Counted from the first letter of the stretch, positions 7,612 to 14,985 are shown. The stretch is 34,827 nucleotides of DNA from an uncultured bacterium (GCA_947073515.1 CAMTMC010000031.1:1-34827); one strand, 5' to 3'. The notes: generated by a model from the letters alone, not told the origin. Translations and numbers: made by a program.

Positions 7612-8160
7612 TTATTTTTTATACGGATAAATCTGTGTCAGGCTGTCGTTGTAACGGAAACGCACTTCGCCGGTGCCGCCGTTACGGTTCTTGATGACGA
7701 AAAAGCGGCCCACATGATAAAATGATTCGCGGGTAACAGGGTCACTCAGTTCGCCATACTGTTCCGGACGGTAAACCATTGCGATACTGTCGGCGATCTG
7801 TTCGATCTCACCCGAGTTGCGCAAGTCGCTCATCATCGGGATATGGTCGGTGCGCGTTTCACAGTTACGGTTCAGCTGTGCCAGGACCAGGCAGGCGACG
7901 TTCTGTTCCATCGACAACGTCTTCAATCCACCCGCCACCTCGCCCAGGGCCAGGTCCATCGTGTCCTTCACCTCTCCCCGGTCGGCACTGACGTTGACCA
8001 GGTTCAGATAATCCACAATCATCAGATCCAGCTTGTGCTTGCGGTTCAGCACCATGCATCGCGCCCGTATCTCCGCCAACCCGCAACCGCTGCAATAATT
8101 GAGGAAAAGAGGCAACTTGCGCAGTTCGGCTGCCGCCTTATCCAGCCGCCGGCGGTCATC
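7612..8160 (-). CDS. DnaB-like replicative helicase, 5' part missing
   Basis: About 182 C-terminal residues are present. LDLMIVDYLNL is the Walker B region with its Asp; LAQLNRNCETR and SDLRNSGEIEQIAD are the conserved DnaB motifs H3-H4 region; the end VIKNRNGGTGEVRFRY is the standard DnaB C-terminus. Walker A and the N-terminal domain are absent because the frame runs into the clostridial urocanase sequence: the DnaB reading frame can be followed to DDRRRLDKAA at about 8160 and no further. The hexameric helicase unwinds DNA at the fork and works with the primase encoded 4 bp downstream. The truncation is almost surely an assembly effect, not a real mutation. Confidence 0.85.
   Translation of the reverse strand, partial: DDRRRLDKAAAELRKLPLFLNYCSGCGLAEIRARCMVLNRKHKLDLMIVDYLNLVNVSADRGEVKDTMDLALGEVAGGLKTLSMEQNVACLVLAQLNRNCETRTDHIPMMSDLRNSGEIEQIADSIAMVYRPEQYGELSDPVTRESFYHVGRFFVIKNRNGGTGEVRFRYNDSLTQIYPYKK
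8140..8160. other. Chimeric junction between two genomes
   Basis: On the minus strand this 21-base stretch reads as the start of DRRRLD in the dnaB frame and as MTAGGW, the conserved urocanase motif, in the hutU frame. To its left, composition and genes are Bacteroidales; to its right, high-GC Clostridia. The two genes are out of frame, so no fused protein would form. A shared stretch about one assembly k-mer long is the usual cause of such a false join. Confidence 0.85.
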
Positions 8161-8768
8161 TGGCCGTAGTTGGCCACGCCGATGGCGGCGGCCCGGTTGA
8201 AGTCCTTCTGGTTGTCGTACATACCCACCATCAGGCCGTTGGAGATGATGCAGCGGGGGGCCATCTTGTGGCTGTGGAACAGGCCCAGGGGGTGGCCGGA
8301 CATGACCACCAGGGTCTGCTCGTCGGTCATAACCTCCAGGTACTTCTTAATGAGGCGGTACTGCATCCAGTTCTGGCAGACCTGGCCGGTCTCGCCATAG
8401 GTGACCAGCTCATAGGGGTACAGGGCGATGTCAAAGTCCAGGTTGTTGTCAATCATCACCTGGAAGGCCTTGGCCTCAACGCAGTTGCCCTGGTACTCCT
8501 CAATGGGCTTGCCGTACAGCTTGCCGGCGGGACGGAAGCGGTAGCCGTAGATGCGGCCGTGCTCCTCCAGCTCCTGGGCGAACTCCTTGGCCATTTTGGC
8601 GTGGTGGTCGGGGTGGATGTAGCGCAGGGCGTTCTTGATGGCCAGGGCCTTGTCGGCCTCGCTCAAATGGGATTCACGGCGGGGGGCCCGGCGGTAGCCC
8701 TCCTCAAAGGCGGGGTACTCGGGCAGCTCGTAGTCCAGCTTGATGGTCATGGCGTCTGCTAGATTCAT
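8141..8768 (-). CDS. hutU: Urocanate hydratase, N-terminal 209 residues only
   Basis: The product begins MNLADAMTIKLDYELPEYPA and continues through NNLDFDIALYPYELVTYGETG (Asn-rich region before the NAD-binding core), LVVMSGHPLGLFHSH and GVANYGQMTAGGW, which is the urocanase YGQMTAGsW motif. The clostridial enzyme has more than 550 residues; the rest is lost at the junction. Urocanase uses tightly bound NAD to convert urocanate to imidazolonepropionate, step two of histidine breakdown. It is cytoplasmic. A strong ribosome binding site (GGAGGAAT) precedes the ATG at 8768. It is divergent from a LysR regulator and 1.2 kb from ftcD, which acts later in the same pathway. The missing hutH and hutI would be expected beyond the join. 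Confidence 0.9.
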
Positions 8769-8825
8769 GATAATTCCTCCGCTTCTTAAATTATTAGGTT
8801 TTTCCTGGGGTCGTGCTTGTTATGT

Positions 8826-8853
8826 ATTGTATTTTAACAAAAAACTGTTACAA
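8826..8853 (-). promoter_or_regulatory. Candidate hutU promoter
   Basis: On the minus strand: -35 TTGTAA (8853-8848), 16-bp spacer, -10 TACAAT (8831-8826). It lies 58 bp upstream of the hutU start in the AT-rich gap shared with the divergent lysR gene. LysR regulators commonly bind such shared gaps. For lysR itself, TATATT (8873-8878) is a possible -10, but no good -35 is present. Confidence 0.45.
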
Positions 8854-8903
8854 TGAAAAGGGCTGATTGTGATATATTAGATATATAAAAAAGGTATGGT
8901 GCT

Positions 8904-9839
8904 ATGAATTTTAGACAGCTGGAGTACTTTGTGGCGGTGGCGGAGGCCAGAAGCATCTCCCGGGCCGCCCGGGAGCTCCATATCGCCCAGCCGCCAGTGA
9001 GCCGGCAGCTGGCCCTGCTGGAGGACGAGCTGGGCGTGTGCCTCTTTCTCCGCCACAACAAGGGGGTGGAGCTCACCGAGGCGGGCCAGCGCCTGTATGC
9101 CCAGAGCCGCCGCATGTTCCAGGAGCTGCGGGCTATGGCGGACAGCGTCCGGGACGTGGAGGCCGGCCTGCGGGGCCAGCTGCGGGTGGGGATGGTGTAC
9201 TCTGACATCCAGGCCGCCATGGACCGGCTGAAGGAGTACCACGAGAGATTCCCCCAGGTGGAGCTGTATGTCCGCCTGGGCTCCCCCGACGACCTGCTGG
9301 ACGACCTGAGCCGTGGGAAGCTCCATGTGCTGTTCCTGCGGGGCCAGAGTGAACGGGCGTATGGCCTGCGGGAGCATGTGCTGGGGGAGGACCCCCTGGA
9401 GCTGGTCATGTGCCCGGAGCGGGATCCCGCCCCGGGGGCGGAGGCCGTCCCGATCCAGGCCCTGGAGGGGGTGCCCATGTGTCTGCTGCGAAGTGACGAC
9501 CTGTGGGGCTATAGCAGCGACCTGCTGGGAGCCTGCCAGCGGGCAGGCTTTACCCCCAATGTGGTCTGCCAGTGCTACGACACCCCCATGGCCATGCAGA
9601 TGGTCCAGGCGGGCTTCGGCGTCAGCTTCCTGCCCCGATCCATTGTGGCCGCCCACCCCGGTTCCCCGATCTACACCAAGCCCGTCCTGGGGCTGGACGC
9701 CAAGTCCTACCCCATCCTGGTGTGGAGCGGCGATCCGTACCAGAGCGGCTGCGTAAAACGCTTTCTCTCCCTGGCCTGCCAGGAATGGGGCGGGGGGAGC
9801 GCCCCCGATGGGAGGGGGTCGGAGGAGGATTCTGGTTAA
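8904..9839 (+). CDS. LysR family transcriptional regulator
   Basis: The product has 311 residues. The N-terminal winged helix-turn-helix (residues 1-60) reads MNFRQLEYFVAVAEARSISR, then AQPPVSRQLALLEDELGVCLF, the classical LysR signature. The remaining part is the two-lobed effector-binding domain, with the inter-lobe region around VEAGLRGQLRVGM and a second lobe ending FGVSFLPRSIVA. It is a cytoplasmic DNA-binding protein. It is divergent from hutU (135 bp between starts) and directly upstream of ftcD, so control of histidine use is the simplest reading. The co-inducer is unknown; urocanate is a guess. The last 20 residues are low complexity (GGGSAPDGRGSEEDSG). Confidence 0.9.
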   Translation: MNFRQLEYFVAVAEARSISRAARELHIAQPPVSRQLALLEDELGVCLFLRHNKGVELTEAGQRLYAQSRRMFQELRAMADSVRDVEAGLRGQLRVGMVYSDIQAAMDRLKEYHERFPQVELYVRLGSPDDLLDDLSRGKLHVLFLRGQSERAYGLREHVLGEDPLELVMCPERDPAPGAEAVPIQALEGVPMCLLRSDDLWGYSSDLLGACQRAGFTPNVVCQCYDTPMAMQMVQAGFGVSFLPRSIVAAHPGSPIYTKPVLGLDAKSYPILVWSGDPYQSGCVKRFLSLACQEWGGGSAPDGRGSEEDSG

Positions 9840-9879
9840 TTTTTTTAATCCAAGAGGAAAAAAAGCCTTTGCTCCGGCC

Positions 9880-9908
9880 TTGAAAAATCCGGCTCCGCCT
9901 GATAGAAT
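9880..9908 (+). promoter_or_regulatory. Promoter for ftcD
   Basis: -35 TTGAAA (9880-9885), 17-bp spacer, -10 TAGAAT (9903-9908). The start of transcription would be near 9915, leaving an 85-nt leader with a GC-rich hairpin region and the CCAGCT/AGCTGG pair at about 9956-9977. It lies 40 bp after the lysR stop, so ftcD has its own transcription. Confidence 0.6.
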
Positions 9909-10001
9909 GTACCCGTAATAGAGGGGCGGCCCGCCCGTCCCGCCAGCGTTAAAACCCAGCTGTGGGATGAGAGCTGGAAATTTGAAGTGGAGGAATATGA
10001 C

Positions 10002-10913
10002 ATGGCAAAGCTTGTAGAGTGCATCCCCAATTTTAGCTGTAGCAGGGAGAAGGACGAGGCCGCCTATAACGCCCTGGTGGACGTGGCCAACAGCGTCCCC
10101 GGCTGCACCCTGTTCGACGCCCAGACCGACGGCAACCACAACCGCTGCGTGTTCACCATGATCGGCTCCCCCGAGGCCATCGAGGAGGTGGCCTTCCGGC
10201 TGACCAAGAAGGCCGCCGAGGTCATCGACATGACCAAGCACACCGGCGAGCACTCCCGCATGGGCGCCACCGATGTCATCCCCTTCGTCCCCACTATGGA
10301 CGTCACCGTGGAGGAGTGCGTGGAGATGTCCAAGCGGCTGGGCCAGCGCATCTGGGACGAGCTGAAGATCCCCTCCTTCCTCTATGAGGACTCCGCCTCC
10401 ACCCCCGCCCGCCAGAATCTGGCCGCCTGCCGCAAGGGCCAGTTCGAGGGCATGCCCGAGAAGCTCCTCCAGCCCGAGTGGGCCCCCGATTTCGGCGAGC
10501 GGAAGATCCACCCCACCGCCGGCATCACCGCCATCGGCGCCCGGATGCCCCTGGTGGCCTTTAACGTGAACCTGGCCACCGCCGACGTGGAGGTCGCCAA
10601 GAAGATCGCCAAGGTGATCCGCGGCTCCTCCGGCGGCTTTAAGTACTGCAAGGCCATGGGCTTCATGCTGGAGGACCGGGGCATCGCCCAGGTGTCTATG
10701 AACATGGTCAACTACGAGGGCACCCCCCTGTATGTGGTGTACGAGCAGATCAAGGCCCTGGCCGAGCGCTATGGCACCTATGTGGTGGACAGCGAGATCG
10801 TGGGCCTCACCCCCGCCAAGGCCATGATCGACTGCGCCGAGTTCTACCTGAAGGCCAAGGACTTCGACTGCCACAACCAGATCATGGAGTATCACCTGAT
10901 CGGCATGGAATAA
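10002..10913 (+). CDS. ftcD: Glutamate formimidoyltransferase
   Basis: The product has 303 residues, starting MAKLVECIPNFSCSREKDE. It contains both formiminotransferase subdomains: the N-terminal one with CIPNFS and the GATDVIPFVP segment, the C-terminal one from about residue 180 with GITAIGARMPLVAFNVNL. The enzyme moves the formimino group from N-formimino-L-glutamate to tetrahydrofolate, giving glutamate and 5-formimino-THF, the last step of histidine breakdown. Unlike the mammalian bifunctional protein, the cyclodeaminase is a separate gene (next downstream). The ATG at 10002 is preferred over a GTG at 9987, because GGAGG at 9989-9993 is then a ribosome binding site with normal spacing. 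Confidence 0.93.
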   Translation: MAKLVECIPNFSCSREKDEAAYNALVDVANSVPGCTLFDAQTDGNHNRCVFTMIGSPEAIEEVAFRLTKKAAEVIDMTKHTGEHSRMGATDVIPFVPTMDVTVEECVEMSKRLGQRIWDELKIPSFLYEDSASTPARQNLAACRKGQFEGMPEKLLQPEWAPDFGERKIHPTAGITAIGARMPLVAFNVNLATADVEVAKKIAKVIRGSSGGFKYCKAMGFMLEDRGIAQVSMNMVNYEGTPLYVVYEQIKALAERYGTYVVDSEIVGLTPAKAMIDCAEFYLKAKDFDCHNQIMEYHLIGME

Positions 10914-10945
10914 GAAGCTGTATTCACCACTATAAATACAGCTTC
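10914..10945 (+). other. Intercistronic hairpin between ftcD and fchA
   Basis: GAAGCTGTATT (10914-10924) and AATACAGCTTC (10935-10945) are perfect 11-bp arms with a 10-nt loop, beginning right after the ftcD stop. No U-run follows, so it is not a standard terminator. It may protect the 3' end of the upstream message or set relative expression. Confidence 0.5.
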
Positions 10946-10973
10946 TAAGCGGGAAGAAAAGGAGAACGACGAC

Positions 10974-11612
10974 ATGAAAAAATTAGCCGAGCTGGGGACC
11001 GCCGAGTTTGTGGATCTGCTGGCCTCTGACGCCCCCGCCCCCGGCGGCGGCTCCGCCGCCGCCCTGGAGGGCGCCCTGGGCGCCGCCCTCACCGCCATGG
11101 TGTGCTCCCTGACCACTGTGGGCAAGAGTAAGGAGAAGTACGCCGAGTACCAGGACTTCGTGAAGGAGAGCCAGAAGAAGGCCGCCGATATCCAGTCCCG
11201 CTTTGTGGACGTGATGGACCGGGATACCGAGGCCTTCAACGTGGTCAGCGCCGCCTTCGGGATGCCCAAGGCCACCGACGAGGAGAAGGCCGCCCGCTCC
11301 GCCGCCATCCAGAAGGGCCTGGAGGGCTGCACCGCCACCCCCTTTGAGATGATGGAGCTGGCCACCGCCGCCCTGGAGCTCACCGGCAGCCTGCTGGGCA
11401 AGACCAACGACAGCGCCGCCAGCGATTTGGGCGTGTCCGCCCTCTCCCTGAAGGCCGCCATCCAGGGGGCCTGGCTGAACGTGCTCATCAACATCGGCAG
11501 CCTGAAGAACAAGGAGCTGGCCGAGGACTACCGGAAGAAAGGCGAGGAGATGCTGGCTAAGGCCCTCCCCCTGGCGGATCAGATCTACGACACCGTGGTC
11601 AAGTCCCTGTAA
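10974..11612 (+). CDS. fchA: Formimidoyl-THF cyclodeaminase
   Basis: The product has 212 residues, an all-helical cyclodeaminase/cyclohydrolase family protein. APAPGGGSAAALEGALGAAL (residues 20-40) is the glycine-rich signature of the family; SAASDLGVSALSLKAAIQGA in the C-terminal third is also typical. It converts 5-formimino-THF to 5,10-methenyl-THF and ammonia, so it completes what FtcD starts and feeds one-carbon metabolism. It is cytoplasmic. It follows ftcD by 60 bp, with a hairpin in between and a good ribosome binding site (AAAAGGAGAA). The family also includes methenyl-THF cyclohydrolases, but the neighbouring ftcD favours cyclodeaminase. Confidence 0.92.
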   Translation: MKKLAELGTAEFVDLLASDAPAPGGGSAAALEGALGAALTAMVCSLTTVGKSKEKYAEYQDFVKESQKKAADIQSRFVDVMDRDTEAFNVVSAAFGMPKATDEEKAARSAAIQKGLEGCTATPFEMMELATAALELTGSLLGKTNDSAASDLGVSALSLKAAIQGAWLNVLINIGSLKNKELAEDYRKKGEEMLAKALPLADQIYDTVVKSL

Positions 11613-11633
11613 AAACCATAAATATGTGAGAAG

Positions 11634-11702
11634 CCGTGCCATTGGCCGAAGCGGGGTCTATGAGTGGGCCGCCAAGGATCTCTGCGGGGGCCGTTGGCAC
11701 GG
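11634..11702 (+). ncRNA. Unassigned structured RNA element before the THF riboswitch
   Basis: CCGTGCCA (11634-11641) pairs perfectly with TGGCACGG (11695-11702), and GGCC (11644-11647) pairs with GGCC (11689-11692) across a 2x2 internal loop. The enclosed 41 nt can form further short pairs. No U-tract follows, so this is not a simple terminator for fchA. The tetrahydrofolate riboswitch starts 17 nt later. It could be a second regulatory element or an RNA processing site. I do not recognise the motif. Confidence 0.4.
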
Positions 11703-11719
11703 ATTCGAAATAAAACACC

Positions 11720-11819
11720 TGGTCAGAGTAGGCCCAGCGCGTCAAGTGCCGTCGGATGGGAAGTTGCCGGCGGACGAAGGAGGGAGACCCTCCGCGTTGC
11801 TGTGCCGCGTCCGCTGCCA
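11720..11819 (+). ncRNA. Tetrahydrofolate riboswitch
   Basis: All helices of the THF aptamer can be drawn. P1: 11720-11726 with 11814-11819, one bulged U. P2: GGCCCAGC (11731-11738) with GCTGTGCC (11799-11806). P3: CCGTCGG (11749-11755) with CCGGCGG (11767-11773), closing the loop ATGGGAAGTTG. P4: GGAGGG (11779-11784) with CCCTCC (11788-11793). The conserved stretches GAGTAG, GCGTCAAGTG, ACGAA and GTCCGCT are in the expected places. It binds reduced folates and normally represses folate transport genes; folT follows at once. Confidence 0.92.
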
Positions 11820-11829
11820 TGGAGGGGCG

Positions 11830-11863
11830 CGCTCCTTGCATGGCATACGCCGTGAAAGGAGCG
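11830..11863 (+). promoter_or_regulatory. RBS-sequestering stem of the THF riboswitch
   Basis: CGCTCCTT (11830-11837) is the exact complement of AAGGAGCG (11856-11863), which contains the folT ribosome binding site. In the competing fold, the 3' strand of P1 and the next bases (CCATGGAG, 11817-11824) can pair with the CTCC and CATGG around 11832-11842. Aptamer state and RBS access are thus linked, so control of translation initiation is the likely mechanism. Confidence 0.7.
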
Positions 11864-11870
11864 TATTTTT

Positions 11871-12395
11871 ATGAAAAAATTCAGCACAAAAACCATCGTC
11901 ACCCTGGGGGTCCTGGTGGCCCTGCACATCGTCCTGTCCCGCTTTTTGTCCATCAACACGCCGTACCTGAAGATCGGCTTCGCCTTTGTCCCGGTGTTCA
12001 TCGCCGCCTACCTCTATGGCCCGGTGGCGGCGGGCGCCGCCAGCGGCGTGGCCGATGTGCTGGGCGCGACCCTCTTTCCCTCCGGCCCGTTCTTTCCGGG
12101 CTTCACCCTCACCAGCGTGCTGATTGGCGTGTCCTACGGCCTGATGATCCACAAGAAGCAGAGCCCCCTCCGGATTATCATGATGGTTGTCTTTAACCAG
12201 CTGGTGTTCGGGCTGCTGCTCAACAGCTACTGGATTTCCCTGCTGTACGGATCCTCCTACGTGGCGCTGCTGGGCACCCGTGTGTTCCAGTGCCTGCTCC
12301 TCATCCCGGTGGAAATTGTTGTGATGATCGCCATCACAAAGCCCGTGTCACATCTGGCCCGTGTGGGGCGTGATAGAAATGGGGTATCGGCATGA
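11871..12395 (+). CDS. folT: Folate ECF transporter S component
   Basis: The product has 174 residues, strongly hydrophobic with about five or six membrane helices, of the FolT family. The start STKTIVTLGVLVALHIVLSRFLSI and the segment LKIGFAFVPVFIAAYLYGP are typical of folate S components, as is GLMIHKKQSP in the loop before the last helices. The protein binds folate in the membrane and pairs with the shared ECF energy module (EcfA/A'/T, not in this window). It sits directly behind a THF riboswitch, so expression should fall when reduced folate is plentiful. The stop overlaps the hutD start by 4 bp (ATGA), so the two are translationally coupled. Confidence 0.92.
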   Translation: MKKFSTKTIVTLGVLVALHIVLSRFLSINTPYLKIGFAFVPVFIAAYLYGPVAAGAASGVADVLGATLFPSGPFFPGFTLTSVLIGVSYGLMIHKKQSPLRIIMMVVFNQLVFGLLLNSYWISLLYGSSYVALLGTRVFQCLLLIPVEIVVMIAITKPVSHLARVGRDRNGVSA

Positions 12396-13000
12396 CCAAC
12401 CTGAAATGGGAATTATTGACTCAGACTGACTATGTGACCACCCGGTGGTCCGGCGGCACCACCACCCAGCTGGCCATCGCCCCGGAGGGGGCGGTGTACG
12501 CCGGCCGGGACTTCCTCTGGCGGCTCAGCTCCGCCAAAGTGGAGGTGGAGCGCTCCGACTTCACGCCCCTGCCCGACTACAACCGGCTGATCTCCATTCT
12601 GGACGGGGAGTTGGAGATGAAAATCGGGGACGGGGAGCGTTTCGCCCTGGAGTCTCTTCAGGTGTGTTCCTTTGACGGGGGGACGCCGGTGGAGTCCTGG
12701 GGAAAGTGTACCGACTTCAACCTGATGCTCCGCAAAGGGGCCTGTGAGGGGACGGTCCAGGGTCTGGGGCTGCCCCCGGCCTCCGGGGTGGCCTGGGCGC
12801 CCCCCGTCCCCGCCCCCCAGAGCTTTGCCCGGCTGACCCTGGCGATCTACTGCGCCTCCGGCTCAGTGTCCATCCTGGACACCGGACTCACCGCCCGGGC
12901 GGGGGAGCTGCTGCTGTGCCGCCGGGGAGAGAACCACCCGGTTCCGCTGGCCACCACCGATGGCGCCGCCCTGCTGGCCGCCGCCATCTACGCCAAGTAA
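12392..13000 (+). CDS. hutD: HutD/Ves family protein
   Basis: The product has 202 residues, a double cupin of the HutD/Ves family. TTRWSGGTTTQLAIAPEG near the N-terminus is the family signature, followed by FLWRLSSAKVEVERSDFT and FNLMLRKG. The fold is a bicupin; in Pseudomonas HutD is thought to hold back histidine utilisation at high levels, perhaps by binding N-formyl-glutamate or a similar compound, but the biochemical role is unsettled. Here it overlaps folT by 4 bp and precedes folC by 13 bp, so a gene of histidine use is embedded in folate genes under a riboswitch. Family assignment is firm, function is not. Confidence 0.85.
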   Translation: MTNLKWELLTQTDYVTTRWSGGTTTQLAIAPEGAVYAGRDFLWRLSSAKVEVERSDFTPLPDYNRLISILDGELEMKIGDGERFALESLQVCSFDGGTPVESWGKCTDFNLMLRKGACEGTVQGLGLPPASGVAWAPPVPAPQSFARLTLAIYCASGSVSILDTGLTARAGELLLCRRGENHPVPLATTDGAALLAAAIYAK

Positions 13001-13013
13001 AGGGGGGAGCGCT

Positions 13014-14279
13014 ATGACCGGACAGGAGGCGGTTGACCTCATCCATCAGGAGGCCTGGACCGGGCGGAAACCCGGCCTGAGCCGCACCTTCGAGCTGCTG
13101 GGGCGGCTGGGCAACCCCCATGAGAAGCTGAAATTTGTCCATATCACCGGCACCAACGGCAAGGGCTCCACCGCCGCCATGGTGGCCCAGGCGCTGACCA
13201 GCGGGGGCTACCGGGTCGGGCTGTATACCTCCCCCCACCTGTGGACCTTCCACGAGCGGTTCCAGGTGGACGGCCAGCCCATCTCCGACCCGGACCTGGG
13301 CCGGGTGGCGGAACAGGTCATCCTGGCGGGCAGGGGGATGGAGGACCCGGCCACCGAGTTTGAGCTGATGACCGCCCTGGGGATGGTCTATTTCCTGGAA
13401 CAAAAGTGTGATATTGTGGTACTGGAGGTGGGCCTGGGGGGGCGGCTGGACTCCACCAACGTCATCCCCGCCCCGGAGGTGGCGGTGATCACCAACCTGG
13501 GGCTGGAGCACACCGCCGAGCTGGGGGACACCCTCACTCTCATCGCCCAGGAGAAGGCGGGGATCATCAAGCCCGGCTGCCGGGCGGTGCTGTACAAGCA
13601 GACCGATGAGGTGGAGGGAGTGGTATCCACTGTCTGCCGCCAGACGGGGGTGGAGCTCACCCTCACCGCCCCGGAGACTCTCCAGGTACTGGAGGCGGGC
13701 CGGGACGGCCAGCGGTTCCGCTACCGGGGGGAGGAGTACCACATCTCTCTGGCGGGGGCCTATCAGGTGAGCAACGCCGCCACCGCCATCGATACGGTAG
13801 AGGCCCTGCGGAAGGCCGGCTGGGACATCCCGGAAAAGGCCCTGCGGGAGGGGCTGTCCGCCGCCAAGTGGCCCGGCCGGATGGAGCTGGCCCGCCGGAA
13901 CCCGGATATTGTGCTGGACGGGGGCCACAACCCCCAGTGTATGGAGGCCCTGGCCGCCAGCCTGGCCCGGCTCTACCCGGGGAAAAAGATCCGGTTCCTC
14001 ATCGGGGTGCTGGCGGACAAGGACTACCCCGATATGCTGTCCCGGCTGCTGCCCATGGCCCACAGCTTTTATACCATCACGCCGGACAGCCCCCGGGCGC
14101 TGTCCGCCCAGGATCTGGCCAGTTACCTCCAGGGCCAGGGGGGCCGGGCCGTGGCCTGCGCCAGCACCCGGGAGGGGCTGGAGATGGCCTTGGCCCAGGC
14201 CGGGCCGGAGGACATAGTGTGCGCCTGCGGCTCCCTGTACATGCTGGGTGAGGTGCGCCACCTGCTGGGCCTGTGCTGA
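13014..14279 (+). CDS. folC: Folylpolyglutamate synthase / dihydrofolate synthase
   Basis: The product has 421 residues, the normal length. HITGTNGKGSTAAMV holds the ATP-binding loop (G46-S51); EVGLGGRLDSTN and NLGLEHTAELGDT are the conserved magnesium and folate regions; LDGGHNPQ starts the C-terminal domain. It adds glutamates to tetrahydrofolate (and may make dihydrofolate from dihydropteroate), trapping folate in the cell. It is the last gene of the ftcD-fchA-folT-hutD-folC run, before a strong terminator. The ATG at 13014 has a GGGGGGAG ribosome binding site; a longer frame from 12960 would overlap hutD and lacks one. Confidence 0.93.
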   Translation: MTGQEAVDLIHQEAWTGRKPGLSRTFELLGRLGNPHEKLKFVHITGTNGKGSTAAMVAQALTSGGYRVGLYTSPHLWTFHERFQVDGQPISDPDLGRVAEQVILAGRGMEDPATEFELMTALGMVYFLEQKCDIVVLEVGLGGRLDSTNVIPAPEVAVITNLGLEHTAELGDTLTLIAQEKAGIIKPGCRAVLYKQTDEVEGVVSTVCRQTGVELTLTAPETLQVLEAGRDGQRFRYRGEEYHISLAGAYQVSNAATAIDTVEALRKAGWDIPEKALREGLSAAKWPGRMELARRNPDIVLDGGHNPQCMEALAASLARLYPGKKIRFLIGVLADKDYPDMLSRLLPMAHSFYTITPDSPRALSAQDLASYLQGQGGRAVACASTREGLEMALAQAGPEDIVCACGSLYMLGEVRHLLGLC

Positions 14280-14290
14280 AAAGTGTATAG

Positions 14291-14328
14291 AAAACCCCCA
14301 CACCGGCCGGTGTGGGGGTTTTATTTTT
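14291..14328. terminator. Bidirectional intrinsic terminator after folC
   Basis: AAAACCCCCACACCGG (14291-14306) and its exact complement (14307-14322) form a 16-bp stem with the T-run TTTTATTTTT on the plus side and a matching A-run on the other. It ends the folate operon and is also placed to stop transcription of the convergent uracil-DNA glycosylase gene, whose stop is at 14410. Confidence 0.85.
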
Positions 14329-14409
14329 AGAAGTTGGGTAATTTCAAGATTTTTTAACACGGCCACAGGTAATTTTAGCCACAAAGACCTGTGCTGGGAC
14401 GATAGGCTC

Positions 14410-14985
14410 TTAGTAGGTGTGCTCGCACACCTCTTTTATTTTGGCCTGGACGGCTTTCAGATCCTGAAAGGTCTCCGGCCGCCGCCGGGGGTCCCGGAGG
14501 ATGGCGGCGGGGTGGAACAGGGCGGTCATCCATACCCCGGACTTCTCGAACCACTGGCCGTGCTCCCGGGAGATCTTGAAGTCCTCCTTAATGAGCTTGA
14601 TGGCGGCGATGCGGCCTAGGCAGAGGATAATCTTGGGCCGGATGAGGGCCACCTGGTTGCGGAGATAGCCAATACAGGCCTCCTGCTCGGTATTTAAGGG
14701 GTCACGGTTCTGGGGCGGGCGGCACTTCACGATGTTGGCGATGTACACATTTTTTTCCCGGCTCAGGTCGATGAGCTCCAGCATGTCGTCCAGCAGCTTG
14801 CCGCCCCGTCCTACAAAGGGCTCCCCCTGGAGGTCCTCGTTCTCTCCGGGGCCTTCGCCGATGCACATGACTTCCGCATCCCGGGGGCCCACCCCGAAGA
14901 CCACGTTGTGCCGGGTGTCCGCCAGGGCGCACCGCTGACAGGACAGACAGGCGCGCTCCAGCTCCTGCCAATTCATCATAGACAT
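14410..14985 (-). CDS. Uracil-DNA glycosylase, family 4 (Fe-S)
   Basis: The product has 191 residues, starting MSMMNWQELERACLSCQRCA. Cysteines C16 and C19 (CxxC) plus two more in KCRPPQNRDPLNTEQEAC can bind the 4Fe-4S cluster of family 4 enzymes. GEGPGENEDLQGEPFVG is the active-site loop and ALFHPAAILR the C-terminal HP motif. It removes uracil from DNA as the first step of base excision repair. A start further upstream is open, but the ATG at 14985 has AGGAGG 7 nt before it. It is convergent with the folate operon and divergent from the cell division cluster. Confidence 0.92.
   Translation of the reverse strand: MSMMNWQELERACLSCQRCALADTRHNVVFGVGPRDAEVMCIGEGPGENEDLQGEPFVGRGGKLLDDMLELIDLSREKNVYIANIVKCRPPQNRDPLNTEQEACIGYLRNQVALIRPKIILCLGRIAAIKLIKEDFKISREHGQWFEKSGVWMTALFHPAAILRDPRRRPETFQDLKAVQAKIKEVCEHTY

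Noticed and set aside
8046..8768. A fused urocanase-dnaB protein of 240 residues
   Set aside because: The C-terminal 31 residues are dnaB sequence read in the wrong frame. The join is judged an assembly artefact.
8877..10895. Long open frame on the minus strand (about 670 codons) opposite lysR and ftcD
   Set aside because: Its translation is low complexity (Gly, His, Leu, Val) and is the mirror of GC-rich codons of two certain genes. No ribosome binding site or domain.
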